Shown: one piece after another, positions 26,470 through 35,433 of the stretch
How the letters are laid out: the number at the start of each line of letters is the position of its first letter
Position numbering within the stretch: the first letter of the stretch is position 1
Assembly: GCF_900631945.1 (NCBI RefSeq)
Contig: NZ_UZWE01000029.1
Location: 214,740 to 278,739, forward strand
Reading direction: 5' to 3'
Length of the DNA stretch: 64,000 nucleotides
Source of the DNA: Paracoccus haematequi
GTDB taxonomy: Bacteria > Pseudomonadota > Alphaproteobacteria > Rhodobacterales > Rhodobacteraceae
Notes under the pieces: generated by a model
Told to the model about the DNA's origin: nothing
Database searches by the model: none
The model's input: only the letters and a program-made list of their open reading frames with translations
Translations under genes and position numbers: made by a program

Positions 26470-27771
26470 TCACTTGCCGATCGCGTCGAGGAACTGGTAC
26501 CAGCCTGCGACCAGCCGGACGCCCACCTCTCGCGCGGGGTAGAAGGGGACCGGGTTCAGCGGCAGCGTCCCGATCAGCCCGGCATCCGTGGGCTGGCCCG
26601 TGGCCAGGGCCGCGACATGGCGGCCCATATAGCTGGCCAGTGCGACCCCGGTGCCGTTGTAGCCCATCGCATAGACCATCCGGTCGTCCAGGCGACCCAT
26701 GTGGGGCAGGCTGTCCATCGTCATCGCGACAAGACCCGACCAGCGGTGCGTGACCTGAATCCCGTCAAGCTGCGGGAACTGCTTTCGCATGGCCTGCTCC
26801 AGCGCCGCGAAGGCCGACGCGCTGTCGGTCTTGCCGAAGGCGCCCCGCCCGCCATACAGCAGCCGGTTCCCGGACTTGCGGAACCAGCGCATCATGCGCC
26901 GGGTCTCGGTATAGCTGCGCCCCTGGGACAGCAATCCCTCGCCCGGTGTGCCGGTCAGCGGCTGGGTGGCGATCATGGCCGACCGGAACGGCACCACCCG
27001 GCGGCGGACCGGATCGGTCGCGGGCGTCAGGTCGGAATACCCGTTTGTCGCCAGCACCGCCTGACCGGCGCTGACCTGCCCCTGCGGCGTCAGCAGGCGC
27101 AGGCCGTCCCTGGTGCGCTCGATCGCGGTGACAGGGCTTTCGTCATGGATCCGCACCCCGTCACGGCGCAGGCCCGCCGTCAGCCCTCGAACGAATTTCA
27201 GCGGATGGATGACGCCGCCATGTTCGTTCAGAAGCCCGCCCAGGAAATCGCCCGACCCGGTTTCGGCCCGCATTCCGTCGGCGTCCAGCATGGACACCGC
27301 ATGATCGCCTAGGCTGTCCCGCAGCCAGGCGCATTCCGCCCGCAAGCTGTCCAGCGTCGCCAGGCTGTGGGCGCAACGCAGCGATCCGCTTTCGCGCCAG
27401 TCAGCCTCAATGCCGTAATGGGACAGCAGGGCGGCGATATTGGCGATGGCCTCGTTGCCGATGTCGTGCATCCGCCGAGCGGTGCCGATGTCCCACCGGC
27501 GGGCCATCTCGGCAAAGCCCAGCCGGAACTTTCCCGAAACGACCCCGCCGTTGCGCCCGGATGCCCCCCAGCCGATGCGGTTGGCCTCCAGCACGATGAC
27601 GTCCACGCCCAACGCGGCAAGCGCACGGGCCGTGGACAATCCTGTATATCCCCCGCCGACAATGGCGATATCGGCTTGCGTATCGCCCCGCAGGGGTTGC
27701 GCGTCGGGCGCGGGCCCGGCCGTGTCTCGCCACAACGACCGGCTCTGCGGCAGCGGGGGAAGCGCGTTCAT
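26470..27771 (-). CDS. FAD-dependent amine oxidoreductase (PuuB/DAO family)
   Basis: 433 residues. The Rossmann FAD motif ADIAIVGGGYTGLSTARALAA starts at about residue 34, with the acidic ribose-binding Glu in VIVLEANRIGWGASGRNGG. The C-terminal part contains THRWSGLVAMTMDSLPHMG and YNGTGVALASYMG, the flavin-closing region of gamma-glutamylputrescine oxidase-like enzymes. It oxidises an amine or N-substituted amino acid to aldehyde or imine plus ammonia or amine. It is co-directional with the importer and overlaps the dehalogenase gene by one base. Confidence 0.85.
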   Translation of the reverse strand: MNALPPLPQSRSLWRDTAGPAPDAQPLRGDTQADIAIVGGGYTGLSTARALAALGVDVIVLEANRIGWGASGRNGGVVSGKFRLGFAEMARRWDIGTARRMHDIGNEAIANIAALLSHYGIEADWRESGSLRCAHSLATLDSLRAECAWLRDSLGDHAVSMLDADGMRAETGSGDFLGGLLNEHGGVIHPLKFVRGLTAGLRRDGVRIHDESPVTAIERTRDGLRLLTPQGQVSAGQAVLATNGYSDLTPATDPVRRRVVPFRSAMIATQPLTGTPGEGLLSQGRSYTETRRMMRWFRKSGNRLLYGGRGAFGKTDSASAFAALEQAMRKQFPQLDGIQVTHRWSGLVAMTMDSLPHMGRLDDRMVYAMGYNGTGVALASYMGRHVAALATGQPTDAGLIGTLPLNPVPFYPAREVGVRLVAGWYQFLDAIGK

Positions 27772-28502
27772 CAGGCGGCGGCCTTTCCGACGTGCTGTGC
27801 TGCCAGTTCCGCGTCCACGGCGTCGGCCAGTTCCTTCAACGTCGTGAAGTGGTAATCCGGCGTGGTCACGGCCTTGGGAACGGGCGAGGCACCGAAGCCT
27901 TCCTGTCCCGCGCGACGCTGGATCCAGCAGGTCGTGTAGCCAAGTTCACGCGCGATGCCGATGTCATGGTGCTGGCTTTGCGCGACATGCAGGATTTCCG
28001 ACTGCTTGAAGCCGAAGGCCGACTGGCGCCCCTTGTTGTAGGCGAAGAATTCCGGCGCGGGCTTGGCATAGCCGGTCTCGTCGCAGGTCACGGCGTCGTG
28101 GAAGGGGCGACCCAGCGTATGTTCATAGGCCGTGAAGGCCGTGCGGTCGGCATTCGTCATGGCGACAAGACGAAAGTTCTTGCGCAGACGGGCCAGCGCC
28201 TCGACCGAATCCGCGAAGGCGGGCCAGCGCAGGACCGAAAGCTGGAAGGCGTTGGCCGTCGCCTCGGAACTGTCGTAGCCGGTTTCGGCGGCGATCGACA
28301 GGTACACGTCGCGGAACGCAAAGGACGACCGGCCATAGAACTTGTCGCGACCGCGCAGATAGGGCTCGAAGATCTCGTAATCGCTGGCGGCGGCGGCCTT
28401 GGGTCCGCCCAGTTCGCGGATCGCGTTGAGCACGCCGGTTTCGAAGTCGATCAACGTGCCGACGACGTCAAAGGTCAGCACCTTGAAATCGGTGAGTTTC
28501 AT
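27771..28502 (-). CDS. HAD hydrolase, haloacid dehalogenase type II-like
   Basis: 243 residues. HAD motif I is FDVVGTLIDF (nucleophilic Asp), motif II the Thr in AMTNADRTA, motif III the Lys in GYAKPAPEFF, and motif IV is weak around VAQSQHHDIGIARELG. This is the L-2-haloacid dehalogenase-type layout with an alpha-helical cap after motif I. In amine-catabolic operons such HAD proteins may be phosphatases or dehalogenases of unknown substrate. Reaction unproven. Confidence 0.78.
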   Translation of the reverse strand: MKLTDFKVLTFDVVGTLIDFETGVLNAIRELGGPKAAAASDYEIFEPYLRGRDKFYGRSSFAFRDVYLSIAAETGYDSSEATANAFQLSVLRWPAFADSVEALARLRKNFRLVAMTNADRTAFTAYEHTLGRPFHDAVTCDETGYAKPAPEFFAYNKGRQSAFGFKQSEILHVAQSQHHDIGIARELGYTTCWIQRRAGQEGFGASPVPKAVTTPDYHFTTLKELADAVDAELAAQHVGKAAA

Positions 28503-28537
28503 ATCATTGGTCCTGTCAGTTGCAGTGAAACTATGTG

Positions 28538-29629
28538 TCAGGCCGCTTGCGGCACGACGATGGTGTCGTCGGGATGCAGCGCCAGCGTCACCGCCTGGCC
28601 GCGTTCCGGCATGATCTGCCAGCCCGAATGGTTCGAGGGCAGGCGCAGGCTGACCGCGTGGCCGCCATCCAGCGTGACGAAGATGCGCACGCTTTCGCCT
28701 TGATAGACGGTGGAACTGACCGTGCCGGGCAGCAGGTTCGCCTCGGGCGCGGTAGAGGGTCCGGCCAGCGTCAGCTTTTCGGAATGCACGGTCAGGAACA
28801 GATCCTTGCCCGCCGGGATGGCATGGGCGGATCGCAGCGCCTTGCCGGACAGGGTCAGTATCCCTGCATCCTGTCGTGCGACCGGCAGCAGCATCGCCTC
28901 GCCGATGAAACTGGCGACAAATGCGTTTGCAGGGCGATCGTGCAACGTGCGGGGGCTGTCGACCTGGACCAGCTTGCCGTCCTTCATCACCGCGATCCTG
29001 TCCGACATGGTCAGCGCCTCACGCTGGTCATGGGTGACATAGATGATGGTCGCGCCCAGCTTGGCGTGCAGATCCTTCAGTTCAAGCTGCATTGTTTCGC
29101 GAAGCTGCTTGTCCAGCGCCGAAAGCGGTTCGTCCATCAGGATCAGGCGCGGCTCGAAGATCATGGCGCGCGCCAGCGCGACCCGCTGGCGCTGACCGCC
29201 CGACAAGGCCGCGATGGACCGATCCGCATAGCCCGAAAGTTCGACCATGGCGAGCGCGGCTTCCAGCCGGGCGGGCCAGTCGGCCTTTGGCATGTGCCGG
29301 GCACGCAGCGGGAAGGTGATGTTCTGCCCGACGGTCATGTGCGGGAACAGCGCATAGTTCTGGAACACGATGCCGATGTCGCGCTTGTGCGGCGGCATGT
29401 GGGTGATGTCGGTCGCGCCAAGGTGGATGCTGCCCGAGGTGGGTTGCACGAACCCGCCCAGCAGCCCCAGAAGCGTGGTCTTGCCCGACCCGGACGGGCC
29501 AAGGATCGACAGGAACTCGCCGGGCGCCACGTCGAGGCTGACATCGTTCAGCGCGTTGAAGCTGCCGTATCGCTTGACGGCATTGCGGATCGTCACGCCG
29601 ACCTGGTGCGGATGCGAAGAGGCGTCCAT
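28538..29629 (-). CDS. Polyamine-type ABC transporter ATPase (PotA type, second system)
   Basis: 363 residues. Walker A GPSGSGKTT, Q-loop IVFQNYALFPHMTV, signature LSGGQRQRVALARAM, Walker B LILMDEPLSALD and H-loop VTHDQ all present; a TOBE domain forms the last 80 or so residues. The start at 29629 is chosen for the family's usual N-terminus; an upstream in-frame codon would add eleven Arg-rich residues. It is the first gene of the long minus-strand operon and diverges from the LysR gene at 29829. Confidence 0.9.
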   Translation of the reverse strand: MDASSHPHQVGVTIRNAVKRYGSFNALNDVSLDVAPGEFLSILGPSGSGKTTLLGLLGGFVQPTSGSIHLGATDITHMPPHKRDIGIVFQNYALFPHMTVGQNITFPLRARHMPKADWPARLEAALAMVELSGYADRSIAALSGGQRQRVALARAMIFEPRLILMDEPLSALDKQLRETMQLELKDLHAKLGATIIYVTHDQREALTMSDRIAVMKDGKLVQVDSPRTLHDRPANAFVASFIGEAMLLPVARQDAGILTLSGKALRSAHAIPAGKDLFLTVHSEKLTLAGPSTAPEANLLPGTVSSTVYQGESVRIFVTLDGGHAVSLRLPSNHSGWQIMPERGQAVTLALHPDDTIVVPQAA

Positions 29630-29815
29630 GAGGCTCCTTGTTCCACGCGCACGACCGGCCACCTTCTGTTGGAATGTAAAAGCATCCCATCGTAAAGCGA
29701 CGATGATCGTTGACCGCGTTCTTCCTGTCTGGGTTGTCAGGGCTGTATTCGCCCCGTTTCAAACAGCCTGCAAAAAAACCCGCTTGGCGGCAATTGAAAA
29801 AAAATCGTCACTGGT

Positions 29816-29830
29816 ATTACATTATGTAAT
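29816..29830. promoter_or_regulatory. Perfect 15-bp palindrome over the LysR start codon
   Basis: ATTACAT-T-ATGTAAT is a perfect palindrome that contains the T-N11-A core of LysR boxes. It covers the ATG of the downstream LysR gene (29829) and sits in the AT-rich divergent gap with the potA-like gene. It is a strong candidate for autorepression and control of the divergent operon. Confidence 0.5.
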
Positions 29831-30758
29831 GAACAGTCCACGACGCCACCTGCCGTCCATGAACGCGCTGTTTGCTTTCGAAGCGGCGGGCAGGCTGAGG
29901 AATTTCTCTCGTGCGGCCGAGGAGTTGAATGTGACGCCTGCCGCCGTCAGCCGCATGATGCAGCGGCTGGAGGTGCATATCGGATCGACGCTGTTCCGCC
30001 GCAGCGGCAATGGCGTCACGCTGACCGAAGACGGCCAGAGGCTGTTCGAATCGACCAGCCGGGCCATGAATCTGATCGACGACACCTTGACCGAAATCGA
30101 GGCGCGCAGCCGCGACGCGGACGTGGTGACGATATCGGTTTCGACGGCCTTCACCACCCATTGGCTGATGCCGCACATGCCGCAGTTCAAGGCGGCCTTC
30201 CCCTCGGTCGACCTGCGTTTCCAGTTGATCACCGGACCGCTTACCGGGCCGGTGAACGATGTCGATCTGGGGATGCGATTCGTCTCGGGGCCTGTCGCGG
30301 GCCATCGCGTCTTTCCCATCATGCCCGAGGTTCTGCTGCCGGTTCGGGCGCGCAGCTATCCCGTCGCCGATGCGCCGCACGAGGGCACGATCATCCGTCT
30401 CTCGGCGGGCCAGCCGCCCGGTGTCGGTGATCCCCTGGATGCGGAAAGGGCGACGACGCTGATGTTCAGCGACTATGCGATCGTGGTCCAGGCGGCGCTT
30501 CTGGGGCAGGGGGTCTGCTGGGGCTGGCTGAACGTCATCAGCCATTGGCTGCGCGAAGGACAGCTGGTCGCCGAAAGGCAATCGCCCTGCCACGTTACCG
30601 ATCGTGAATGCTGCATCATTCAGCGCAATCGCCATACCGATCGGGCCGTGGTCGATGCGGTGCGGGAATGGCTTATTGCGCAGATGCAGGACGATTATCG
30701 GGCCATCCTTGCACGCTATCCCGACCTGGGCATTCCGCCCCTGTCCGCGTCCGGCTGA
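29829..30758 (+). CDS. LysR-family transcriptional regulator (GcvA-like)
   Basis: 309 residues. The winged helix (LPSMNALFAFEAAGRLRNFSRAAEELNVTPAAVSRMMQRLE) and GcvA-type effector domain are complete. It is divergent from the second polyamine-type importer operon, which it probably regulates, and its start codon lies inside a 15-base palindrome. The 3' end converges on the thiX gene with a 57-base gap that shows no clear terminator. Confidence 0.88.
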   Translation: MNSPRRHLPSMNALFAFEAAGRLRNFSRAAEELNVTPAAVSRMMQRLEVHIGSTLFRRSGNGVTLTEDGQRLFESTSRAMNLIDDTLTEIEARSRDADVVTISVSTAFTTHWLMPHMPQFKAAFPSVDLRFQLITGPLTGPVNDVDLGMRFVSGPVAGHRVFPIMPEVLLPVRARSYPVADAPHEGTIIRLSAGQPPGVGDPLDAERATTLMFSDYAIVVQAALLGQGVCWGWLNVISHWLREGQLVAERQSPCHVTDRECCIIQRNRHTDRAVVDAVREWLIAQMQDDYRAILARYPDLGIPPLSASG

Positions 30759-30815
30759 TCAGAGCGGCCGGAACATCCTGGCTGGAAACGCTTCGATGAT
30801 GCCCGGTTGTCTTGG

Positions 30816-31553
30816 TCATCGGGCGGCTTCCGATCCTGCCGTATGCTGTTCCAGCCGCAGGGCCAGGTGTGACACGGCCGCCTTGAACAGGACGGCAATC
30901 AGGATCGTGGTGGCAAGGGCCGCGAACGTCTGGTCGATCTTCATGCGGCCGCTGGCCTGGATCATCACCGCGCCAAGGCCTCGCGACCCGCCGACCCATT
31001 CGCCGACGATGGCCGCCGCCGGGGCATAGACGGCGGCGATCCGCAGCCCGCTTGCCAGGTCCGGCAAGGCGGCGGGAATGCGCACGATCCGCAGAGATTC
31101 CAGCGGCGTCGCGCCCATGCTCTCGGCCAGTTCGCGAAAGACCTTGGGGGTGCGTGCCAGCCCGTCGCCAAAGGCCGAGGCGACGGGAAAGAACACCATC
31201 AGCGCGACAATCGCGATCTTGGGCGCGACGCCATAGCCCAGCCACAGCGTCAGCAGGGGCGCGAAGGCGAAGATCGGGACCGTCTGGCTGAAGGTCATCA
31301 CGGGCGTCAGCGTCCGGCGAAGGCCGGGCAGCAGCCCCGTCAGCAGCGCCAGCAGGATCCCCAGCCCCGCGCCGATGACAAAGCCCGCCGCGATCTCGGA
31401 CAGGGTGGTCAGGGCGGCGCGGGCCAGCAGACCGGGGGCGTCCAGCATGGCGCGGCCCACGGCCAGCGGTCCGGGCAGCAGGAAGCGCGGGATCTGGAAG
31501 GCCCAGACAGCCAGCTGCCAGGCCAGCAGGACGCCCATGAGGCAGCGGATCAC
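30816..31553 (-). CDS. thiX: ABC transporter permease for a thiamine precursor (ThiX-like)
   Basis: 245 residues from a GTG at 31553 that overlaps the tenA stop; an ATG at 31537 would be 5 residues shorter. Hydrophobic segments and an EAA-type loop (ELAESMGATPLESLRIVRIPAAL) mark a SsuC/ThiX-type permease. Together with ThiY it would import a pyrimidine precursor such as formylaminopyrimidine. The ATPase gene thiZ that normally follows is missing; an ATG overlaps the thiX stop, but the frame behind it is short and not ABC-like. Confidence 0.8.
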   Translation of the reverse strand: MIRCLMGVLLAWQLAVWAFQIPRFLLPGPLAVGRAMLDAPGLLARAALTTLSEIAAGFVIGAGLGILLALLTGLLPGLRRTLTPVMTFSQTVPIFAFAPLLTLWLGYGVAPKIAIVALMVFFPVASAFGDGLARTPKVFRELAESMGATPLESLRIVRIPAALPDLASGLRIAAVYAPAAAIVGEWVGGSRGLGAVMIQASGRMKIDQTFAALATTILIAVLFKAAVSHLALRLEQHTAGSEAAR

Positions 31554-32212
31554 CCCGCCACCGTCCAGAACTGCGCCTCCAGCCGGGTCGCGGTGGAGAA
31601 GTGGCCCTGCAACTGGACCCAGCGGGGCAGCGAAGGGGCGTCCAGCCCCAGGCGGCACTGCACCGCGCCGTCGATCAGGGCGGCGGTGTCATGGCACAGC
31701 GCCTGATAGCCGGCGCCGCCATAGGTGGCAATCCAGTCCGCGTAATCGGGTGCATGGGGTTCGGCCAGAAGCCGCGCGCCGATCTCTCCATAGCCCAGGA
31801 CGCAGGGGGCCAGGGCAGCGAGAAGGTCCAGGAAATCGCCGCTATAGCCCGCCTCGAGCACATAGCGCGTATAGGCCAGGTTCTGCGGCGCCTCGACGGC
31901 GGAAGCCAGGGCATCCTCGGTGATCCCGGCCCGGCCGCACAGCGCGACATGCAGCCGCGTCTCGGTTTCCAGCAGGGCGTGAACGGTGGCGGAACAGGCG
32001 CGCATCTCGGCCAGGGAGCCGGCCTTGGTGACCGCCAGCGACCAGGCGCGGGCGAAATGGATCAGGAACAGGTAATCCTGCGCCAGATAGGTCAGGAAGG
32101 CCCCGCGCGGCAGGCTGCCATCGGCCAGGGCCGCGACGAAGGGCGCGCGAACATAGGCGTCCCAATCCGGCGCGCCCGCCCGCCAGCGGGAAAAGCACAG
32201 GCCATAGCTCAT
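31550..32212 (-). CDS. tenA: Aminopyrimidine aminohydrolase / thiaminase II (TenA)
   Basis: 220 residues, all-helical TenA fold. The conserved catalytic-Cys segment is LAPCVLGYGEIG. Early family motifs are FLTYLAQDYLFLIHFARAW, and a C-terminal ATRLEAQFW carries the active-site Glu. TenA hydrolyses aminopyrimidines from degraded thiamine to hydroxymethylpyrimidine. Start and stop both overlap neighbours (thiY and thiX), fitting a salvage sub-operon. Confidence 0.9.
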   Translation of the reverse strand: MSYGLCFSRWRAGAPDWDAYVRAPFVAALADGSLPRGAFLTYLAQDYLFLIHFARAWSLAVTKAGSLAEMRACSATVHALLETETRLHVALCGRAGITEDALASAVEAPQNLAYTRYVLEAGYSGDFLDLLAALAPCVLGYGEIGARLLAEPHAPDYADWIATYGGAGYQALCHDTAALIDGAVQCRLGLDAPSLPRWVQLQGHFSTATRLEAQFWTVAG

Positions 32213-33138
32213 GCGCCCGGATCCCTCGCCAGCGCACTGACGGGCAGCACCCCGTCGATCAGGCCTGCGTCGCGCAGGAAGGCCTCGAACCGGGCATAGC
32301 GGCCGTGATCGACCGCGCCGGGGCTTTGGGAAAAACGCGGCAGGGTGGCGGCCCAGGCCTGGCGGTTCAATTCGTCGTCCAGATCGGGATGGGCGTCGCG
32401 GAAAACCCGCCAGGCCTGGTCGGGATGGTTCAGGATGTAATGCGCGCCCCGTTCCATCGCGGCCACGAAGCGGGCGGTCGCGTCCGGGTCCATGGTTTCG
32501 GGATTGGCCAGCAAGATCAGCTCGTCATAGGCGGGGATGCCCTGTTCCTCGACGAACAGGCAGCGGCCCTCGGCGCCTTCCAGCCGCATCTGGGTCATCT
32601 CGAAATTGCGGAAGCCGCCCAGGGTGGCGTCCACCTGGCCGGTCATCAGCGCGGGCGACAGCGACCAGCCGACATTGACCAGTTCCACGTCGTCCAGCGT
32701 CAGGCCCGCACGGTCCAGCATCGCACCCATCAGCGCCGTTTCCATCCCCGGCACGGAATAGCCGACCTTGCGGCCCTTCAGATCCGCGACCGATTGCACC
32801 GGCCCGTCGGCAATCACCGTCAGGCAGTTCAGCGGCGTGGCGACAAGGGTGGCGATGCGGGTCAGGGGCAGCCCCTCGTGGACCTGAAGATGCAGTTGCG
32901 GCTGGTATCCGACCGCCAGGTCCACCTGGCCCGAGGCCAGCATCCGCGGCGGATCCGAGGGATCGGCGGGCGCGGTGATGTCCACGGTCAGCCCGGCTTC
33001 GGCGAAGAAGCCCAGTTCCTGCGCGACGATGATCGGGGCGTGGTCGGGATTCACGAACCAGTCCAGCATCAGCGACAGATCCTGGGCGGCGGCCGGGCTG
33101 GCGGCCAGCAGGGCGAGGGGCAGGGCAAGGGCTCTCAT
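32209..33138 (-). CDS. thiY: Thiamine-precursor ABC transporter binding protein (ThiY, NMT1/THI5-like)
   Basis: 309 residues with a short Sec signal peptide (residues 1-18, ending AAAQ). The mature N-terminus SLMLDWFVNPDHAPIIVA is the standard ThiY/THI5 opening. GFRNFEMTQMRLEG and the region around PAYDELILLANPE follow. It binds formylaminopyrimidine or a similar base. The gene lies between thiF and tenA with stop-start overlaps on both sides. Confidence 0.88.
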   Translation of the reverse strand: MRALALPLALLAASPAAAQDLSLMLDWFVNPDHAPIIVAQELGFFAEAGLTVDITAPADPSDPPRMLASGQVDLAVGYQPQLHLQVHEGLPLTRIATLVATPLNCLTVIADGPVQSVADLKGRKVGYSVPGMETALMGAMLDRAGLTLDDVELVNVGWSLSPALMTGQVDATLGGFRNFEMTQMRLEGAEGRCLFVEEQGIPAYDELILLANPETMDPDATARFVAAMERGAHYILNHPDQAWRVFRDAHPDLDDELNRQAWAATLPRFSQSPGAVDHGRYARFEAFLRDAGLIDGVLPVSALARDPGA

Positions 33139-34079
33139 GCGGGGTCTCCAAGGGCGATCAGGGCAATGTCGCCCGGCCAATGCTGGCGCAGGCGGTCGGC
33201 AGCGGCCCAGGCGCGCAGGCCGGACCGGCAGGCGAAGACGACGCGCTGGCCCTGGGCCGGGCGCAGCGTGTCCGGCTGGCGCAGCGCCTGGGGCACGAAG
33301 GGCAGCAGGGCCTCGTCCGGGCCCCGCAGGTCGATTGCCAGATCGTCGGGGCGGATCTGGCTGGCGGCGATGAAGCGGTGGCCGGTCTTGGGTTCGGGCG
33401 CGCCGTCGAAGCGGAAACTGGCCGGGCGCAGACCGTCGAAGCGGATCACCTGGCCCAGGGGCGAGGGATCAAGCCCCAGCAGAACCGCCATCGCCATCTG
33501 CGCCTGAAGCGCGCCGATCAGGCCCGCCATCGGCCCCATCACGCCCGCCGTCGCGCAACTGCCCGCCTGCAAGGGCAGGTCGGGAAACACCGCCCGGACC
33601 GAGGGCGCGCCGCCGCAGAAGCCGCCGGCGAAACCCTCGATCCGCAACACGGATGCGGCGATCAGCGGGCGTCCGGCCGCAAGGCAGGCGTCCGACAGCG
33701 CATAGGTTGCGGCAAAGCTGTCGGCGCAGTCCAGAACCAGGTCGGCCTGCGCCGCCAGATCGGGCGCGTTGGCCGGATCCAGCCGCGCGACCACCGGAAC
33801 GACGGCGGTGTCCGGGTTCAGCACGGCCATTTCCAGGGCCGCGGCCTGCGCCTTGGGTTCGCCGACATGGCGGCCATAGATCGGCTGGCGGTGCAGGTTC
33901 GAGGTTTCGACCCGGTCGGGGTCGACCAGGGTGATGCGGCCCACGCCCGCGCCGGTCAGATAGTGCAGCACTGGGATCCCCAGGGCGCCGGCGCCGACCA
34001 CCAGCACATGCGCGGCGGCCAGCCGGGCTTGGCCCGCGTCGCCGATCTGGGGCAGGACGGTCTGGCGGGCATATCTCAT
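33135..34079 (-). CDS. thiF: ThiF/MoeB-type adenylyltransferase with C-terminal rhodanese-like domain
   Basis: 314 residues. The E1-like adenylation domain shows LVVGAGALGIPVLHYL (nucleotide binding), LVDPDRVETSNLHRQPIY and DCADSFAATY. From about residue 240 there is a rhodanese-like domain with an active-loop Cys (VVFACRSGLRAW). It would adenylate the C-terminal Gly of ThiS. The usual CxxC zinc pairs of ThiF/MoeB are not evident, and the middle instead shows FCGGAPSVRAVFP. Within this operon, ThiS is the obvious partner. Confidence 0.85.
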   Translation of the reverse strand: MRYARQTVLPQIGDAGQARLAAAHVLVVGAGALGIPVLHYLTGAGVGRITLVDPDRVETSNLHRQPIYGRHVGEPKAQAAALEMAVLNPDTAVVPVVARLDPANAPDLAAQADLVLDCADSFAATYALSDACLAAGRPLIAASVLRIEGFAGGFCGGAPSVRAVFPDLPLQAGSCATAGVMGPMAGLIGALQAQMAMAVLLGLDPSPLGQVIRFDGLRPASFRFDGAPEPKTGHRFIAASQIRPDDLAIDLRGPDEALLPFVPQALRQPDTLRPAQGQRVVFACRSGLRAWAAADRLRQHWPGDIALIALGDPA

Positions 34080-34672
34080 GGGGCGGTCTCCAGCCATTCG
34101 CGGATCCGCGCCGAAGGATCGGGGTTCAGGGTGATGTCGGTCACGGCGGCCACCAGATCCGCACCCGCCGCGAAGGCCAGCCTCGCCCGGTCCGGCGTCA
34201 GCCCGCCGATGGCGCAAAGGGGGATGCCGCCGATCCGCGCCTTCCATTCGGTCAGCTTCTCGACCCCCTGCTGGTGCCATTTCATCGGCTTCAGGATCGT
34301 CGGCCAGACCGGGCCGAGCGCCACGTAATCGGGCTTGCAGGCCAGGGCGCGATCCAGTTCCGCCGTGTCATGGGTCGAGACGCCCAGCCGCAGCCCCGCC
34401 GCGCGGATGGCGGGCAGATCGGCCCCGTCCAGATCCTCTTGCCCCAGATGCAGGAAATCGCAGCCCAGTTCGATCGCCAGGCGCCAGTGATCGTTGACGA
34501 CCAGGATCGCGCCCCGCCGGCGGCACAGATCGCGGGCGCGGGCGATCTCGATCCGCAGGGCGTCGTCAGGGCGGTCCTTGATGCGCAACTGCACCAGCCG
34601 CACGCCCAAGGGCAGGGCGCGGGCGATCCAGTCCGCGCTGTCGAAGATCGGATAGAAACGCGGCAGGCTCAC
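34076..34672 (-). CDS. thiE: Thiamine-phosphate synthase
   Basis: 198 residues, TIM barrel. Visible motifs are VQLRIKDRP (substrate Lys/Asp area), [23 protein letters not shown], and [11 protein letters not shown] followed by KMKWHQQG, then [15 protein letters not shown]. It joins the pyrimidine diphosphate and thiazole phosphate to thiamine phosphate. It overlaps thiG and thiF by four bases each, so the operon is translationally coupled. Confidence 0.92.
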   Translation of the reverse strand: MSLPRFYPIFDSADWIARALPLGVRLVQLRIKDRPDDALRIEIARARDLCRRRGAILVVNDHWRLAIELGCDFLHLGQEDLDGADLPAIRAAGLRLGVSTHDTAELDRALACKPDYVALGPVWPTILKPMKWHQQGVEKLTEWKARIGGIPLCAIGGLTPDRARLAFAAGADLVAAVTDITLNPDPSARIREWLETAP

Positions 34673-35430
34673 AGGAAGGCCCGCCCGATCACCGGAGTCG
34701 AGGGGATGGCCATGTCCGTCCGCTCCATCGGATCGGCCAACCAGGCGGCGCGCCCGGCGCGGATGGCGTCCGCCATGGCGGCGGCCATCGCCACGGGATC
34801 GCCCGCGCGGGCCACGGCGCTGTTCAGCAGGATCGCGTCATAGCCCATCTCCATCGCCGCCGCGGCGTGGCTGGGCAGGCCGATCCCGGCATCGACGACC
34901 AGCGGCACATCGGGAAAGGCCGCGCGCAATGCCCGCAGCCCGTGCGGATTGTTCAGCCCCAGCCCGGATCCGATGGGCGCGCCCCAGGGCATCAGCACCT
35001 GACAGCCCGCCGCCAGCAGCCGGTCGCAGACCGTCAGATCCTCGGTGCAATAGGGGAATACCTTGAAGCCGTCCGAGGCCAGGATCCGCGCGGCCTCGAC
35101 CAGTTCGAAGACATCGGGTTGCAGCGTGTCGGCATGGCCGATCACCTCCAGCTTGATCCAGTCGGTGGCAAAGACCTCTCGGGCCATCTGCGCGGTGGTG
35201 ACGGCCTCGCGTGCGCTGTGGCAGCCGGCGGTATTGGGCAGCAAACCCACCCCCAACGATCGGATCAGCGCCCAGAAATCCTGCCCGCCCCCGGCCTCGC
35301 GCCGCAGGGACACGGTGGCGATGCCCGCGCCCGACCGCGCAAAGGCATCGGCCAGGATCCGGGGCGAGGGATAGCCCGCCGTGCCCAGCATCAGCGAGCT
35401 GTCGATTTCGGTGCCATAGAAGACCGGCAT
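34669..35430 (-). CDS. thiG: Thiazole synthase
   Basis: 253 residues, standard ThiG length. The Schiff-base Lys is in DWIKLEVIG, preceded by [15 protein letters not shown]. Phosphate-binding glycines are in [12 protein letters not shown] and [11 protein letters not shown]. It forms the thiazole phosphate from DXP, dehydroglycine and ThiS thiocarboxylate. It starts three bases after thiS. Confidence 0.95.
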   Translation of the reverse strand: MPVFYGTEIDSSLMLGTAGYPSPRILADAFARSGAGIATVSLRREAGGGQDFWALIRSLGVGLLPNTAGCHSAREAVTTAQMAREVFATDWIKLEVIGHADTLQPDVFELVEAARILASDGFKVFPYCTEDLTVCDRLLAAGCQVLMPWGAPIGSGLGLNNPHGLRALRAAFPDVPLVVDAGIGLPSHAAAAMEMGYDAILLNSAVARAGDPVAMAAAMADAIRAGRAAWLADPMERTDMAIPSTPVIGRAFL

Positions 35431-35433
35431 CGC

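Noticed and set aside
30673..30818. Short minus-strand frame starting at the thiX stop, tested as a thiZ remnant
   Set aside because: No Walker A, signature or other ABC motif in any frame before the convergent LysR gene; cannot be called thiZ.
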